Assembly (NCBI RefSeq): GCF_027158205.1
Contig: NZ_JAPVLU010000025.1
Location: forward strand, 71,685 to 135,684
Direction: 5' to 3'
Length of the DNA stretch: 64,000 nucleotides
Origin: Streptomyces sp. H39-S7
GTDB taxonomy: Bacteria; Actinomycetota; Actinomycetes; Streptomycetales; Streptomycetaceae
A program made the position numbers and the translations under genes. Within the stretch, counting starts at the first letter, position 1, and every line of letters begins with the position of its first letter. Positions 1 to 9,528 of this stretch are shown here, in pieces. Below the pieces are notes generated by a model, which saw only the letters and a list, made by a program, of their open reading frames with translations, was not told the origin of the DNA and did no database searches.

Positions 1-38
1 GGGGGGGGGGGGGGCGGGGGGGCGCCCCCCCCCCCCCC
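1..38. repeat. G14/C14 homopolymer palindrome
   Basis: The first 14 bases are G, followed by C, seven G, CG and then 14 C (25-38). The G and C tracts can pair as a long GC-only hairpin, and the G runs could form a quadruplex. It lies 23 bases past the stop codon of the leftward YibE/F gene, so it could act as that gene's terminator. Long homopolymers are also common assembly errors, so the exact run lengths should be treated with caution. Confidence 0.6.
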
Positions 39-60
39 GCCGCTGCCTCACCCGGCGCCG

Positions 61-1461
61 CTACTTCGCTCGGCGCCGGCGTCCGCCGCCGGTCCTCGCG
101 GGGGGAACCTCCCCCGCCTTCGGCTTGCCCGCCCTCGTGCCTGCCCTCGTGTCGTGCCGGTCGTCGTGCCGGTCACTGTGCCGGTCGGCACTGACAACGA
201 GCGCCGCCAGGAGGGTCGTCAGGGGAACCGACGCGACCAGGCCGATGCTGCCGACCAGCGTCCGTACGATCTCCTCCGCCACCAGCTCGCTCCCGGCGAC
301 CCGCAGCACCCCGCTGCGCGCCACCGAGAACAGCAGCAGGAGCGGCAGCGCCGCACCGGCGTACGCCATCACCAGGGTGTTGACCACGGACGCGATGTGG
401 TCGCGGCCGATCCGCATGCCGGCCCCGTAGAGCTTGCGCCAACTCGCTCCGGGGTCGGCGTCCTTGAGCTCCCACACCGCCGCGGTCTGGGTGACCGTCA
501 CGTCGTCCAGGACGCCGAGCGAGCCGATGATGACGCCGGCCAGCAGCAGCCCCTTGATCTCGATGCCCGGGTAGAGGGCGTGGACCAGCCCGGTCTCGTC
601 CGAGGTGTTGCCCGTCAGGTGCGCCCAGGAGATGAAGACCGAGCCGAGGATCCCGATCAGGAACAGCGAGCACAGGGTGCCGACCACGGCCACCGACGTA
701 CGGGCGTTGAGCCCGTGGCACATGTAGAGCGCGATCAGCATGATGGCGCTGCCGCCGATCACCGCCACCAGCAGCGGATTGTGGCCGTGCAGGATCGCCG
801 GGAGGATGAACAGCGTCAGGATCGCGAAGCTGATGACCAGTGCGACCAGCGCCATCAGACCGCGCAGCCTGCCGACGGCGATCACCGCGAGCGCGAAGAT
901 CCCGGCCAGCAGGGCCAGCGGGAACCCGCGGTCGACGTCGGTCACCGCGTACTGCAGGTCCTTCGGGGCGTCGGGGGCGTACGCCACCACCACGCCCTGG
1001 CCCACCGTGTAGCGGCGGGTCTGGTCGGGGTGCACGATCTCGGTGAACGTCCGGCCCTTGTCCTTGCCCGTCGTGACCTCGATGGTCGCCTTGTCGCAGC
1101 TTTCCGGCGGAGCGGCGGCGCCGGGGGCCGAAGGCGCCGCCGCCGGCGGTGCGTTCGCCTCGGCGCAGGCGATGTCGTCGATCCGGGTGACCCGCGCCTG
1201 CTGCGTCTGCTGGTCGAACCCGACGCCGGTGTGCGCGTGCTGCGGAGCCCCGCCCGGCCACAGCACGATCAGCCCGGCGAGCACCGCCGCGGCGAACGGG
1301 ACCAGGACCATCGTGACGACCTTGCGGAGGTGCTTCGAGACCGGCGGCACCGGGCCGTGGGAGTGCCCGTGGGAGTGCCCGTGGGAGTGGCCCTGGCTGG
1401 GCGGAGGGGGGTGCGGAAGGGGGCGCGGAGAGGCGTGCGGCGGTGTCTGGGGGGTGTCCAC
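61..1461 (-). CDS. YibE/F family integral membrane protein
   Basis: Predicted polytopic membrane protein of 466 residues in the YibE/F family, whose biochemical role is not established. The N-terminus is rich in Pro and His, with a GHSHGHSHGHSHGP stretch near residues 24-37. A first membrane segment follows near 50-69, then an extracytoplasmic domain with two cysteines, then about seven hydrophobic segments from residue ~175 to ~420 containing the conserved GxLGVLDDVTVTQ loop. The C-terminus is Arg/Lys-rich. I chose the GTG at 1461 because it begins VDTPQTPP directly before the proline-rich leader. Longer in-frame extensions exist but would run toward the thiC leader on the other strand. The gene is divergent from thiC. 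The His-rich tail suggests divalent-metal binding, but that is inference. Confidence 0.85.
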   Translation of the reverse strand: MDTPQTPPHASPRPLPHPPPPSQGHSHGHSHGHSHGPVPPVSKHLRKVVTMVLVPFAAAVLAGLIVLWPGGAPQHAHTGVGFDQQTQQARVTRIDDIACAEANAPPAAAPSAPGAAAPPESCDKATIEVTTGKDKGRTFTEIVHPDQTRRYTVGQGVVVAYAPDAPKDLQYAVTDVDRGFPLALLAGIFALAVIAVGRLRGLMALVALVISFAILTLFILPAILHGHNPLLVAVIGGSAIMLIALYMCHGLNARTSVAVVGTLCSLFLIGILGSVFISWAHLTGNTSDETGLVHALYPGIEIKGLLLAGVIIGSLGVLDDVTVTQTAAVWELKDADPGASWRKLYGAGMRIGRDHIASVVNTLVMAYAGAALPLLLLFSVARSGVLRVAGSELVAEEIVRTLVGSIGLVASVPLTTLLAALVVSADRHSDRHDDRHDTRAGTRAGKPKAGEVPPARTGGGRRRRAK

Positions 1462-1533
1462 GGATCGATCATCGCAAGACCCCCTGGTGTGCGTTCCTGC
1501 GCAACCGCTACCGTGGGGGCACCTTTGCAATCG

Positions 1534-1620
1534 CGGGAGCTCGGAGCACCGGGCTGAGAGGGCGCTGAAGATCTGCGCCGACCGCTGAACCTGTTACCGG
1601 GTAATGCCGGCGTAGGGAGT
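1534..1620 (+). promoter_or_regulatory. TPP (THI-box) riboswitch of thiC
   Basis: The leader of thiC contains the conserved blocks of a thiamine pyrophosphate riboswitch in the right order: GGGCTGAGAGG (about 1551-1561), CTGAACCTG (1585-1593), then CCGGGTAATGCCGGCGTAGGGA (two adjacent blocks, about 1597-1618). The AGGGAG ribosome-binding sequence at 1614-1619 is part of the conserved 3' block. TPP binding should therefore directly mask translation initiation of thiC, the usual actinobacterial arrangement. The outer P1 pairing could not be fixed by eye, so both boundaries are approximate. Confidence 0.93.
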
Positions 1621-1628
1621 TGGGTCTC

Positions 1629-3479
<1,851 letters not shown>

Positions 3480-3487
3480 GGGAGCGC

Positions 3488-3521
3488 CCGGGCAGCTCCT
3501 GCATCGCAAGGAGCTGCCCGG
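3488..3521 (+). terminator. hairpin terminator after thiC
   Basis: A perfect inverted repeat, CCGGGCAGCTCC with GGAGCTGCCCGG, extended by one T-A pair, closes a short loop 8 bases past the thiC stop codon. No U tract follows, which is usual for Streptomyces terminators. It differs completely from the hairpin after the thiC remnant at 6156-6190. Confidence 0.75.
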
Positions 3522-3589
3522 TCCCCGCCTGCTGTCCCTGGAAAACCGTTTTGGTGGGTGATGGCGGGACTCGTACGGTCGTGGGCGTG

Positions 3590-4438
3590 ATGAACATGGT
3601 CGGTGAGCCGCGCAGGCTCGGAGTTCCCGGAGCCGAGGCGAGGCTGCGGTTTGAGGCAGAGCTCCACGAACCGGGGTCAGCGCCACGGCGCAGACTGCTT
3701 GTGCTCGACGGGAAGCCCGCGTTCGAGCTCTCCTTGTGGTGTGGGACGTGCCAGTTCGTGTTCCAGCGGCTTGAGGGTGCCAACACGACGTTGTCGTTGG
3801 GGAGCATGCGGGAGCGCCTGGCCGGCCCGCTCTCCGAGTTGGACGACGGCATCCTGGACGCGTTCGGCTCCTTGCTGCCGGAGGGCGATTACCTTCCCCT
3901 GCTGCTCCGGGTGGAGCCACGGTTGGCCATGCCGGGGAAGGAAGGTGACTACTTCAGCGAGGAGCAGGTGGCCACCTGGGGATTCGATCAGTTCTGGGGC
4001 CTTCCGGAGCACCCGCGTACGCCGTACTACCGCACCTTCGAGACCGTGGTCGACGACAGCGCGCACCTCTTTGAGTTCGTCGTGCCGATGGTTCCTCCGT
4101 CCTGGAACGAACGAGAACGGGTGGCGGAGTACGTCGAGCTGATGGGCCAGGGGTCTGTGCCGACGGCCGTCGCGGTGTCGACCCTGGATCTGTGTCGGCC
4201 CGCGGTTTCGGCTGCCGAGTCGACCGACGAATACGAGCACTGGGGGTTGACGCACTTCCTGCTCGACGGCCATCACAAGCTGGAGGCGGCAGCATCGGCG
4301 GGACGTCCCGTGCAGCTTCTGTCGCTCCTGGCCTTGGGCGAGAGCCTGTCCGGGCCCAATGACCACCAAAGGCTGGCTGCCCTGCGCTCTCAGCCCGACC
4401 TGAGCCGGGGCGCTCGATCGCTGCCGCTCGCTGACTGA
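3590..4438 (+). CDS. hypothetical protein in the thiC islet
   Basis: I do not recognise a named family. The product from the ATG at 3590 is 282 residues, soluble, and acidic in its middle part. It has CGTCQFVF near residue 50 and a conserved-looking GLTHFLLDGHHKLEAAA segment near residue 225, suggesting an enzyme-like or binding fold. The start is uncertain: TTG 3551, GTG 3581, ATG 3590 and ATG 3596 are all in frame, and no strong ribosome-binding site is visible. Third positions are less GC-rich than in flanking genes, consistent with transfer. The last five residues, LPLAD, and their DNA repeat the end of thiC, which links this gene to the rearrangement at the thiC 3' end. Confidence 0.75.
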   Translation: MNMVGEPRRLGVPGAEARLRFEAELHEPGSAPRRRLLVLDGKPAFELSLWCGTCQFVFQRLEGANTTLSLGSMRERLAGPLSELDDGILDAFGSLLPEGDYLPLLLRVEPRLAMPGKEGDYFSEEQVATWGFDQFWGLPEHPRTPYYRTFETVVDDSAHLFEFVVPMVPPSWNERERVAEYVELMGQGSVPTAVAVSTLDLCRPAVSAAESTDEYEHWGLTHFLLDGHHKLEAAASAGRPVQLLSLLALGESLSGPNDHQRLAALRSQPDLSRGARSLPLAD

Positions 4439-4439
4439 C
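4421..4439 (+). repeat. thiC-end direct repeat, copy 2
   Basis: CTGCCGCTCGCTGACTGAC, with its stop codon in the same register as copies 1 and 3. It matches the remnant copy at 6107-6125 in 17 of 19 positions. It ends the 282-residue hypothetical gene, so the islet between the thiC end and its remnant may be two adjacent insertions. Confidence 0.45.
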
Positions 4440-4687
4440 AAAGTCCCACCGTGGTACTCGCGGTGGCGGGCGGTGAGCGCACTCCGCGTTGCGCTGGTCC
4501 TGCTTCTTCCGAGTGCCGCGGGGGCCGCGTTCCCACCGGCCGTCCAACGTTCGGCGTTCGGCGGTTCGCGGCTCCTGGCACGTGTCGGAACGCCAGTGCG
4601 CCCGGACGTGACGGCCTGTATAAAGATCCGTTCCGAGTCGCCTCACGAGGGCGGCACAACGTTCGTTCAACAGGGTGGGGATCAAGG

Positions 4688-6016
4688 ATGTTGCTGAGGA
4701 AAATTTGCAGATGGGTGACGGTTGCGACAGCGGCAGCCGCGCTCAGCCTCGGTGGGGCCACGGCCTCGCACGCTTCTGATCAGCTCGAGGTCCGCTACGC
4801 GGGAAGCGTGCCGGACGACTGCGGCACCTTGGAGATCAGCGCTCGATCCGGAGCTGACATCCAGAAGATCACGGCGCACCTGACCTTGTACGCCACCCAG
4901 TCAGAGGTGGCCGAAGTACGGTTCAAGGACCTCCGGCTCGTCTCCGGCACACCCCAGGACGGCGTCTGGCGCACCAAGAAGCCGCTGAAACTGGCAACGA
5001 TCGGTAGCTATCGCGTCGACGTGGATGCGACGGACGCTGACGGCGATCATGTGCGTCGGCAGTCGGCCGGAGACCTCTCCTACTTCGTTGTCCCGCAGTT
5101 CGGGGCGTTGAGCGTCGACCGCAGTTCGATCGACCGTGAGCATCGTGATGTAGAGGTGAAGGGGACGCTGTATGGACGGTGGCCCACGCGTGAGGTGAAG
5201 CCCCTGTCGGCACGCAAGGTTGATATCGAAGTCGACTATTGGCCTCAGGTCACCGTGTCCACCGATGCGCACGGCCGCTTCCGCACCTCGGTGCGACTGG
5301 ACAATGCCGCGCAGATCCAGGCCGTCTTCCGCATGGATGGCGGTACCCCAACCGTGTTGTACGGGAAGTCGGAGCCGGTGCAGATCGGCGTCGAACAGGT
5401 TCCCACGCGTTTCACCGCGACGGTCGACAAGACCGACATCGACTACGGCCAGTCCGTCAAACTGAACGTCGCTGTCGAGCAGAAGACTGCCGACGGATGG
5501 GTCCCGCTCGCAGGGAAGTCCGGCGGTGTCCTCTTCGGTGCCGATGACTACCAGACGGAGGAGGTGGGTGGGTTCACCACAGCCGAGGACGGCACCTTCA
5601 CCGTGGACTACGCGCCGTGGCAGGCTGGGTACTTCCAGCTGGCGCTGAACACCAACGGCGACCCGTTCCTCCAGGCATCGACGGGCACGAGCACCATCGT
5701 GCGTGTACACAAGGCCTCGAAGTTCACGGCCTTCACCGCAGGGCGCTCAGGCACCGGTCAGGTCCACACCGAGGGACTCGTCGACTTCCCCGACGGGTCG
5801 AGCCCGAGCACGGTCCTCGTCGACATCCAGTATTCGCCCGACGGCACCGAATGGACGACTGTCGCCACGGACGAGGCGCTCTGGGAAGGCAGGGGCTACG
5901 CGTTCGCCGCAGATATCGAGCGGAGCACGGGCGGCTTCTACCGGGCGGTCTTCGCCGGAAGCGACGTCTTCCAGACGGCAACGTCGCAGAGCATGTACGT
6001 AGGGGCCTCGGTGTAG
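4688..6016 (+). CDS. secreted Ig-like repeat protein of unknown function
   Basis: Predicted exported protein of 442 residues. The first ~29 residues are a Sec signal peptide (MLLRKICRWV, then an Ala-rich core, then SHAS). The mature part looks like a string of beta-sandwich domains, with spaced patterns such as GRFRTSVRLDNAAQIQAVF, GTFTVDYAPWQAGYFQLAL and STGGFYRAVFAG that resemble bacterial Ig-like or invasin-like folds. No catalytic motif, LPxTG anchor or lipobox was seen, so it is probably released or loosely surface-bound. The ATG at 4688 follows a purine-rich GGGTGGGGATCAAGG stretch. Base composition is more mixed than in core genes, and the gene lies between the thiC end and its remnant, suggesting horizontal gain. 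The function is unknown. Confidence 0.8.
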   Translation: MLLRKICRWVTVATAAAALSLGGATASHASDQLEVRYAGSVPDDCGTLEISARSGADIQKITAHLTLYATQSEVAEVRFKDLRLVSGTPQDGVWRTKKPLKLATIGSYRVDVDATDADGDHVRRQSAGDLSYFVVPQFGALSVDRSSIDREHRDVEVKGTLYGRWPTREVKPLSARKVDIEVDYWPQVTVSTDAHGRFRTSVRLDNAAQIQAVFRMDGGTPTVLYGKSEPVQIGVEQVPTRFTATVDKTDIDYGQSVKLNVAVEQKTADGWVPLAGKSGGVLFGADDYQTEEVGGFTTAEDGTFTVDYAPWQAGYFQLALNTNGDPFLQASTGTSTIVRVHKASKFTAFTAGRSGTGQVHTEGLVDFPDGSSPSTVLVDIQYSPDGTEWTTVATDEALWEGRGYAFAADIERSTGGFYRAVFAGSDVFQTATSQSMYVGASV

Positions 6017-6049
6017 CACTGGTCCGCCGCGAAACAACCCCGGCAACAC

Positions 6050-6124
6050 GTGGCCGGGATGCGGCAGAAGTCCGAGGAGTTCGCGGCCAGTGGGAACCGG
6101 GTCTACCTGCCGCTGGCGGACTGA
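6050..6124 (+). pseudogene. thiC: remnant of the original thiC 3' end
   Basis: In one frame this stretch reads VAGMRQKSEEFAASGNRVYLPLAD then stop (read as two segments, VAGMRQKSEEFA and ASGNRVYLPLAD). It matches the ThiC C-terminus at 3414-3479 (GMLEKSKEFA, AGNRVYLPLAD). It has no start or upstream body, so it is not a gene. Unlike the tail now attached to thiC it has the high GC of the host. The simplest reading is that it is the ancestral thiC end, displaced by an insertion that supplied a new tail. Confidence 0.85.
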
Positions 6125-6125
6125 C
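6107..6125 (+). repeat. thiC-end direct repeat, copy 3
   Basis: CTGCCGCTGGCGGACTGAC, the stop-codon end of the thiC remnant. It matches copy 1 (3462-3480) in 17 of 19 positions and would be the right-hand junction of the islet. Confidence 0.55.
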
Positions 6126-6155
6126 CGCGGTGGGTCGCTGACCTCGTGGACGCGT

Positions 6156-6190
6156 GAGGTCCCGGTGGGAATCCATCCCACCGGGACCTC
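6156..6190 (+). terminator. hairpin terminator, probably the ancestral thiC terminator
   Basis: GAGGTCCCGGTGGGA and TCCCACCGGGACCTC form a perfect 15-bp stem with a 5-base loop, 31 bases past the stop codon of the thiC remnant. It is stronger than the hairpin now behind thiC and could also stop leftward transcription past the permease gene. Confidence 0.85.
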
Positions 6191-6246
6191 TGTACGGCAC
6201 GAGCACCAGGGCGTTCGGGTGCTTCGGGTGATTGGTTACCGCCGGG

Positions 6247-7791
6247 TCAGATCAGGTCCATGGCGGCCACTTCGTCGGGGCGGCCGTAGCTGACCGGTCC
6301 CTGGAAGCGCTTCCGCGCGGTGGCGAACCACCAGACGGTGGCGATGAGCAGCACCACACCGAGCGCGATCGGGGCGTAGTTGAACGTGGTCGCGTTGATC
6401 GGGGAGCTCTGGGGCAGCATGAACAGCACGCTGCTGAGGGCGATCCAGGTCACGGCCACGATCCCGACGACCTTGCTGTAGCGCCCGAGGTGCCAGGGGC
6501 CGGGTACGAACTCGTCGCCCAGGCGCAGCCGCAGGAAGATGGGCACGGCGTAGGCGAGGAACAGCCCCACGACATTGACGCTCACGATGGCGGTGAACGC
6601 GGTGTGCGACCACCAGCCGGGGAGCACCAGCACGATGGAGCAGGCCGCCGCGAGCCATACCGCCTTGACGGGCGTACGGGTGCGCGGGGAAACCGAATGC
6701 CACCAACGCGAACCGGGCATGGCACCGTCACGGGAGAACGCGAAGATCTGCCGGGTATTGCTCGTCATGTTGGCCAGGCCGCAGAACAGCATGGCGCCGA
6801 TCACGATCAGCAGCAGCAGTTTTGCGGTGCCCATGCCGAGTGCGTCGATGAGAATCTGCACCGGCGGCGCGGCGGAGCTCGCTTCGGCGGCGTAGTCGCG
6901 AATCGCGTACACCAGGGCGAGCATGAGAATGAGGCCGATGCCCGCCGAGTAGGCGATCGACCGCATGATGCCCTTGGGGGCGTTCACCGTTGCCTGCACG
7001 GTCTCTTCCGACATGTGGAAACTGCCGTCGAAGCCGGTGAAGGTCCAGCTCGTGACGAGCAGGCCGAGCATGGCGCCGTAAATCCCGTTGGAGAAACCGG
7101 TGTTGTTCTCGAAATGCGTGATGAAGGAGACCGACTGGTGGTGGTCGGGTATCACGGTCAGGCAGACGACGATCACGACCATGCCGATGAACAGCCACCA
7201 CACGGAGATACGATTCAGCACCGCGATCAGCTGCACGGTGTAGGTGTTGGCGAGCGCCTGCAGCAGCAGGATCACCGCCGTGATGCCCACGGTGCGCTGC
7301 GCCGTCACTTCGTAATCGTTCCACTGCATCGCGATGAAGGCCTGGATGAACGTGGCGGCGGCGTAGCCGGTGGCAGCCGTCCCGCCCACCTGGCCGACGA
7401 AGTTCAGCCAGCCGGTGTACCAGGACCAGGCGCCGCGGTGCCGCTTGGCGAGCTTGCCCGCGGAGAAGTACAGCGCCCCGCTGGTCGGGTAGGCGGAGGC
7501 GATCTCTCCCATCGCGGCGCCGACGAACAGCACCATGACGGACACGCCTATCCAGCCGAATATGAGAATGCGCGGACCGCCGGCCGCCATACCGAAACCG
7601 AATGAGGAGAAGATCCCGGCGATGATGTTGATGATGGTGAAAGAAATCGCGAAATTGTCGAACGCGCGAAACCGCCGGGTCAGCTTCCGCGGATAACCCA
7701 TGGCATGCAGCGTCGCGTCGTCGTCGAGAGTGGCGACGGGCGCTGGTGGACGAAGAGTTTTCGCGTGTGAAAGAGATCTGTGCTCGGTCAC
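6247..7791 (-). CDS. APC superfamily amino-acid permease
   Basis: Predicted 12-segment amino-acid or amine transporter of 514 residues in the cytoplasmic membrane. Features include the N-terminal FRAFDNFAISFTIINIIAG segment, GALYFSAGKLAKR in the first loops, FTGFDGSFHMSEET in the middle and TRQIFAFSRDGAMPG later, all typical of the amino acid/choline transporter branch (yeast Hnm1 and bacterial GABA-permease relatives). The substrate cannot be read from the sequence. The GTG at 7791 is preceded by AAAGG at a suitable distance. The 318-residue gene upstream ends 67 bases before it on the same strand, so the two may share a transcript. Confidence 0.9.
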   Translation of the reverse strand: MTEHRSLSHAKTLRPPAPVATLDDDATLHAMGYPRKLTRRFRAFDNFAISFTIINIIAGIFSSFGFGMAAGGPRILIFGWIGVSVMVLFVGAAMGEIASAYPTSGALYFSAGKLAKRHRGAWSWYTGWLNFVGQVGGTAATGYAAATFIQAFIAMQWNDYEVTAQRTVGITAVILLLQALANTYTVQLIAVLNRISVWWLFIGMVVIVVCLTVIPDHHQSVSFITHFENNTGFSNGIYGAMLGLLVTSWTFTGFDGSFHMSEETVQATVNAPKGIMRSIAYSAGIGLILMLALVYAIRDYAAEASSAAPPVQILIDALGMGTAKLLLLIVIGAMLFCGLANMTSNTRQIFAFSRDGAMPGSRWWHSVSPRTRTPVKAVWLAAACSIVLVLPGWWSHTAFTAIVSVNVVGLFLAYAVPIFLRLRLGDEFVPGPWHLGRYSKVVGIVAVTWIALSSVLFMLPQSSPINATTFNYAPIALGVVLLIATVWWFATARKRFQGPVSYGRPDEVAAMDLI

Positions 7792-7858
7792 AACGACAGC
7801 CTTTCTGAGGGGGAGATGGCGGGGGGACTTCGTCGTGCGATGTGGGGCGGAATATGGC

Positions 7859-8815
7859 TCAGGCGGCGCTCGGAATCGGTAGTCCGCACTGCTTTCTGGC
7901 CCTGGTCAGTTGTTCCTCGGGTGCGCCGAACGCACTCCAGGGCATGCGGGACGCATACGGTCCCGTTGCCGTGAGGACCTCCCGGGCCTCGAATTCAAGT
8001 TTTCCCATCACCAGGGCGTGCGCCAGATAGGCCAGGTCGAGAACCGGGGTGAACCGGTACTTGGCCGTCTCGGGGAACCAATGGGTGTAGATCCCCATCG
8101 TGGTCGCTTTCCACTGCGGCTGTTCCCAGGTGCGGTCCGCCAGCAGGGCGGAGGGGTCGTAGTCCTCGACCAGCGCCACCAGCGGCAGCAGCCGCAGCGG
8201 CGAGGAGGTCGGTGCCCGGTGGCTGAGGAACGAGGCGACGTCCCACCTCGCGCTCGCCGACCCGCCGTTGCGGGTGAAGAAGAAGGCCAGGAACCGGTGG
8301 TGCGCCTCGCGGTGCCAGGGGTCGAGCCGGAGGATGTGGGCGAACAGGTACCAGGGACCGGTCGGCTCGGTCAGCAGCCCGCGCGGGGCGGGGTCGCGGG
8401 GCCGCTGGAGCCGGGTCAGCGCGAGTTGGGTCACCCAGGGGGTGGGGTCGGTGGGGAGCAGTTCCGAGGCCCGTTCGCACGCGCCCTGCGCTATGCGGAG
8501 CAGTGCGCCCTCGCGGAGATCGCCGGCGTCGGCCATCCGTAACGCGCGGAGCATCGCCACCCGCGCCCACAGCAGCGCGGACTCGGCGCTGGGTTCCTCG
8601 GCCAACCAGCGTTCTGCCAGGTCGGAGTCTGCTGCCTCGGAGGCGAGTACGAGGGACCGGTGGGCCCGCACTTCGAAATCCCCTCGGGTCTCCTTCAGGA
8701 TCTCGCTTGCGCTCAGGTACCGCCCGGCCTTCACATCCATGCACGCTCGCGCCAGCTGACGATCATCGGCCGCCGGATGCCACACGTACTGCCCCTCGAA
8801 CGTGCCAGCAGCCAC
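7859..8815 (-). CDS. hypothetical TPR-like helical-repeat protein
   Basis: A 318-residue soluble protein with no signal peptide or membrane segment. It is rich in Ala, Leu and Arg with regularly spaced helices, for example LARACMDVKAGRYLSASEIL and ERWLAEEPSAESALLWARVA, consistent with tetratricopeptide-like repeats. It contains many Trp and Pro (DPTPWVTQLALTRLQRP, LDPWHREAHHRFLAFFF). Such proteins usually mediate protein contacts. The GTG at 8815 follows GGAGAGGG. No catalytic motif was seen, and its link to the permease downstream is only positional. Confidence 0.8.
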   Translation of the reverse strand: MAAGTFEGQYVWHPAADDRQLARACMDVKAGRYLSASEILKETRGDFEVRAHRSLVLASEAADSDLAERWLAEEPSAESALLWARVAMLRALRMADAGDLREGALLRIAQGACERASELLPTDPTPWVTQLALTRLQRPRDPAPRGLLTEPTGPWYLFAHILRLDPWHREAHHRFLAFFFTRNGGSASARWDVASFLSHRAPTSSPLRLLPLVALVEDYDPSALLADRTWEQPQWKATTMGIYTHWFPETAKYRFTPVLDLAYLAHALVMGKLEFEAREVLTATGPYASRMPWSAFGAPEEQLTRARKQCGLPIPSAA

Positions 8816-9528
8816 TATCCCTCTCCAGATCCCACAGACGACACCACGCGCACCCGCACATTCCGGTCAAGCTGAATTCAGCCGGACCCTCTGTAATGAG
8901 CCACGCACCTTCCGTAGATCCATCCGTGGCGGGTCACACCCTACTCATCATCAACTCGTATAGAAACCAGTCGTCCGGAGCAAGTGCTTCCATGCCAATT
9001 GCCCCCTCTGGCAATGGAGTCGGGGTTGATCCACGCGGTGGGTCTCCGGGCGTCCGAGCTGCCGGGCATTAGGGCGAAGACTATGCATCTGGCATATGCG
9101 CGACCTCGTGCGAATGTCGCTCCATCCGGCTCCCGATGGTTGCGATCGAGGCAGCCGCACGGCGCTGACCTGCGGCCCGGTGGACGATTCCACTGGGAGC
9201 GCGCCCATGGCGATCCCGCTCGAAGGCGAAAGTGTCCACGGATTGGACAATGAGCGCCGGGCACCGCTCTGCGTTTACATTTCAACTAGTCGGGCGTGAA
9301 GTCGCGCCTTTGCCGCGCGACTTGGCGTCGCTTCCGCTGTCCGCGTAGCCGGGGAGGCCGCCCGGGCCGGCGGCCCGGCACCGTCGACACCGGGGTGAGC
9401 CGGGGTACGTCGGGCCGCGTCCGGTGCCCGACGTAGGCGGCGTCGTGCGCCACGGAGGGTCGGATGGCCACAAATTCGGCCTATAGGTGCGGACTTCATC
9501 ATTCCGCCCATATCCACAACAGGGTGCG
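8816..9528. other. 713-base stretch without a supported gene
   Basis: Lower-GC sequence than the surroundings. Open frames on both strands have mixed codon use and no homology I recognise. One leftward frame ends EALAPDDWFLYELMMSRV (about 8944-9000) with an internal ATG but no body, which could be a gene relic. Small hairpins occur at 9301-9321 (GTCGCGC/GCGCGAC) and 9362-9378 (CCGGGCC/GGCCCGG); either could terminate the membrane-protein gene whose stop codon is at 9529. Confidence 0.5.

Noticed and set aside
154..1557. Long rightward frame opposite the YibE/F gene
   Set aside because: Composition rich in Arg, Asp, His and Gln is typical of the antisense frame of a high-GC gene; YibE/F has clear family features.
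8941..9285. Leftward 114-codon frame in the low-GC gap
   Set aside because: No ribosome-binding site, mixed codon use and no recognisable similarity.
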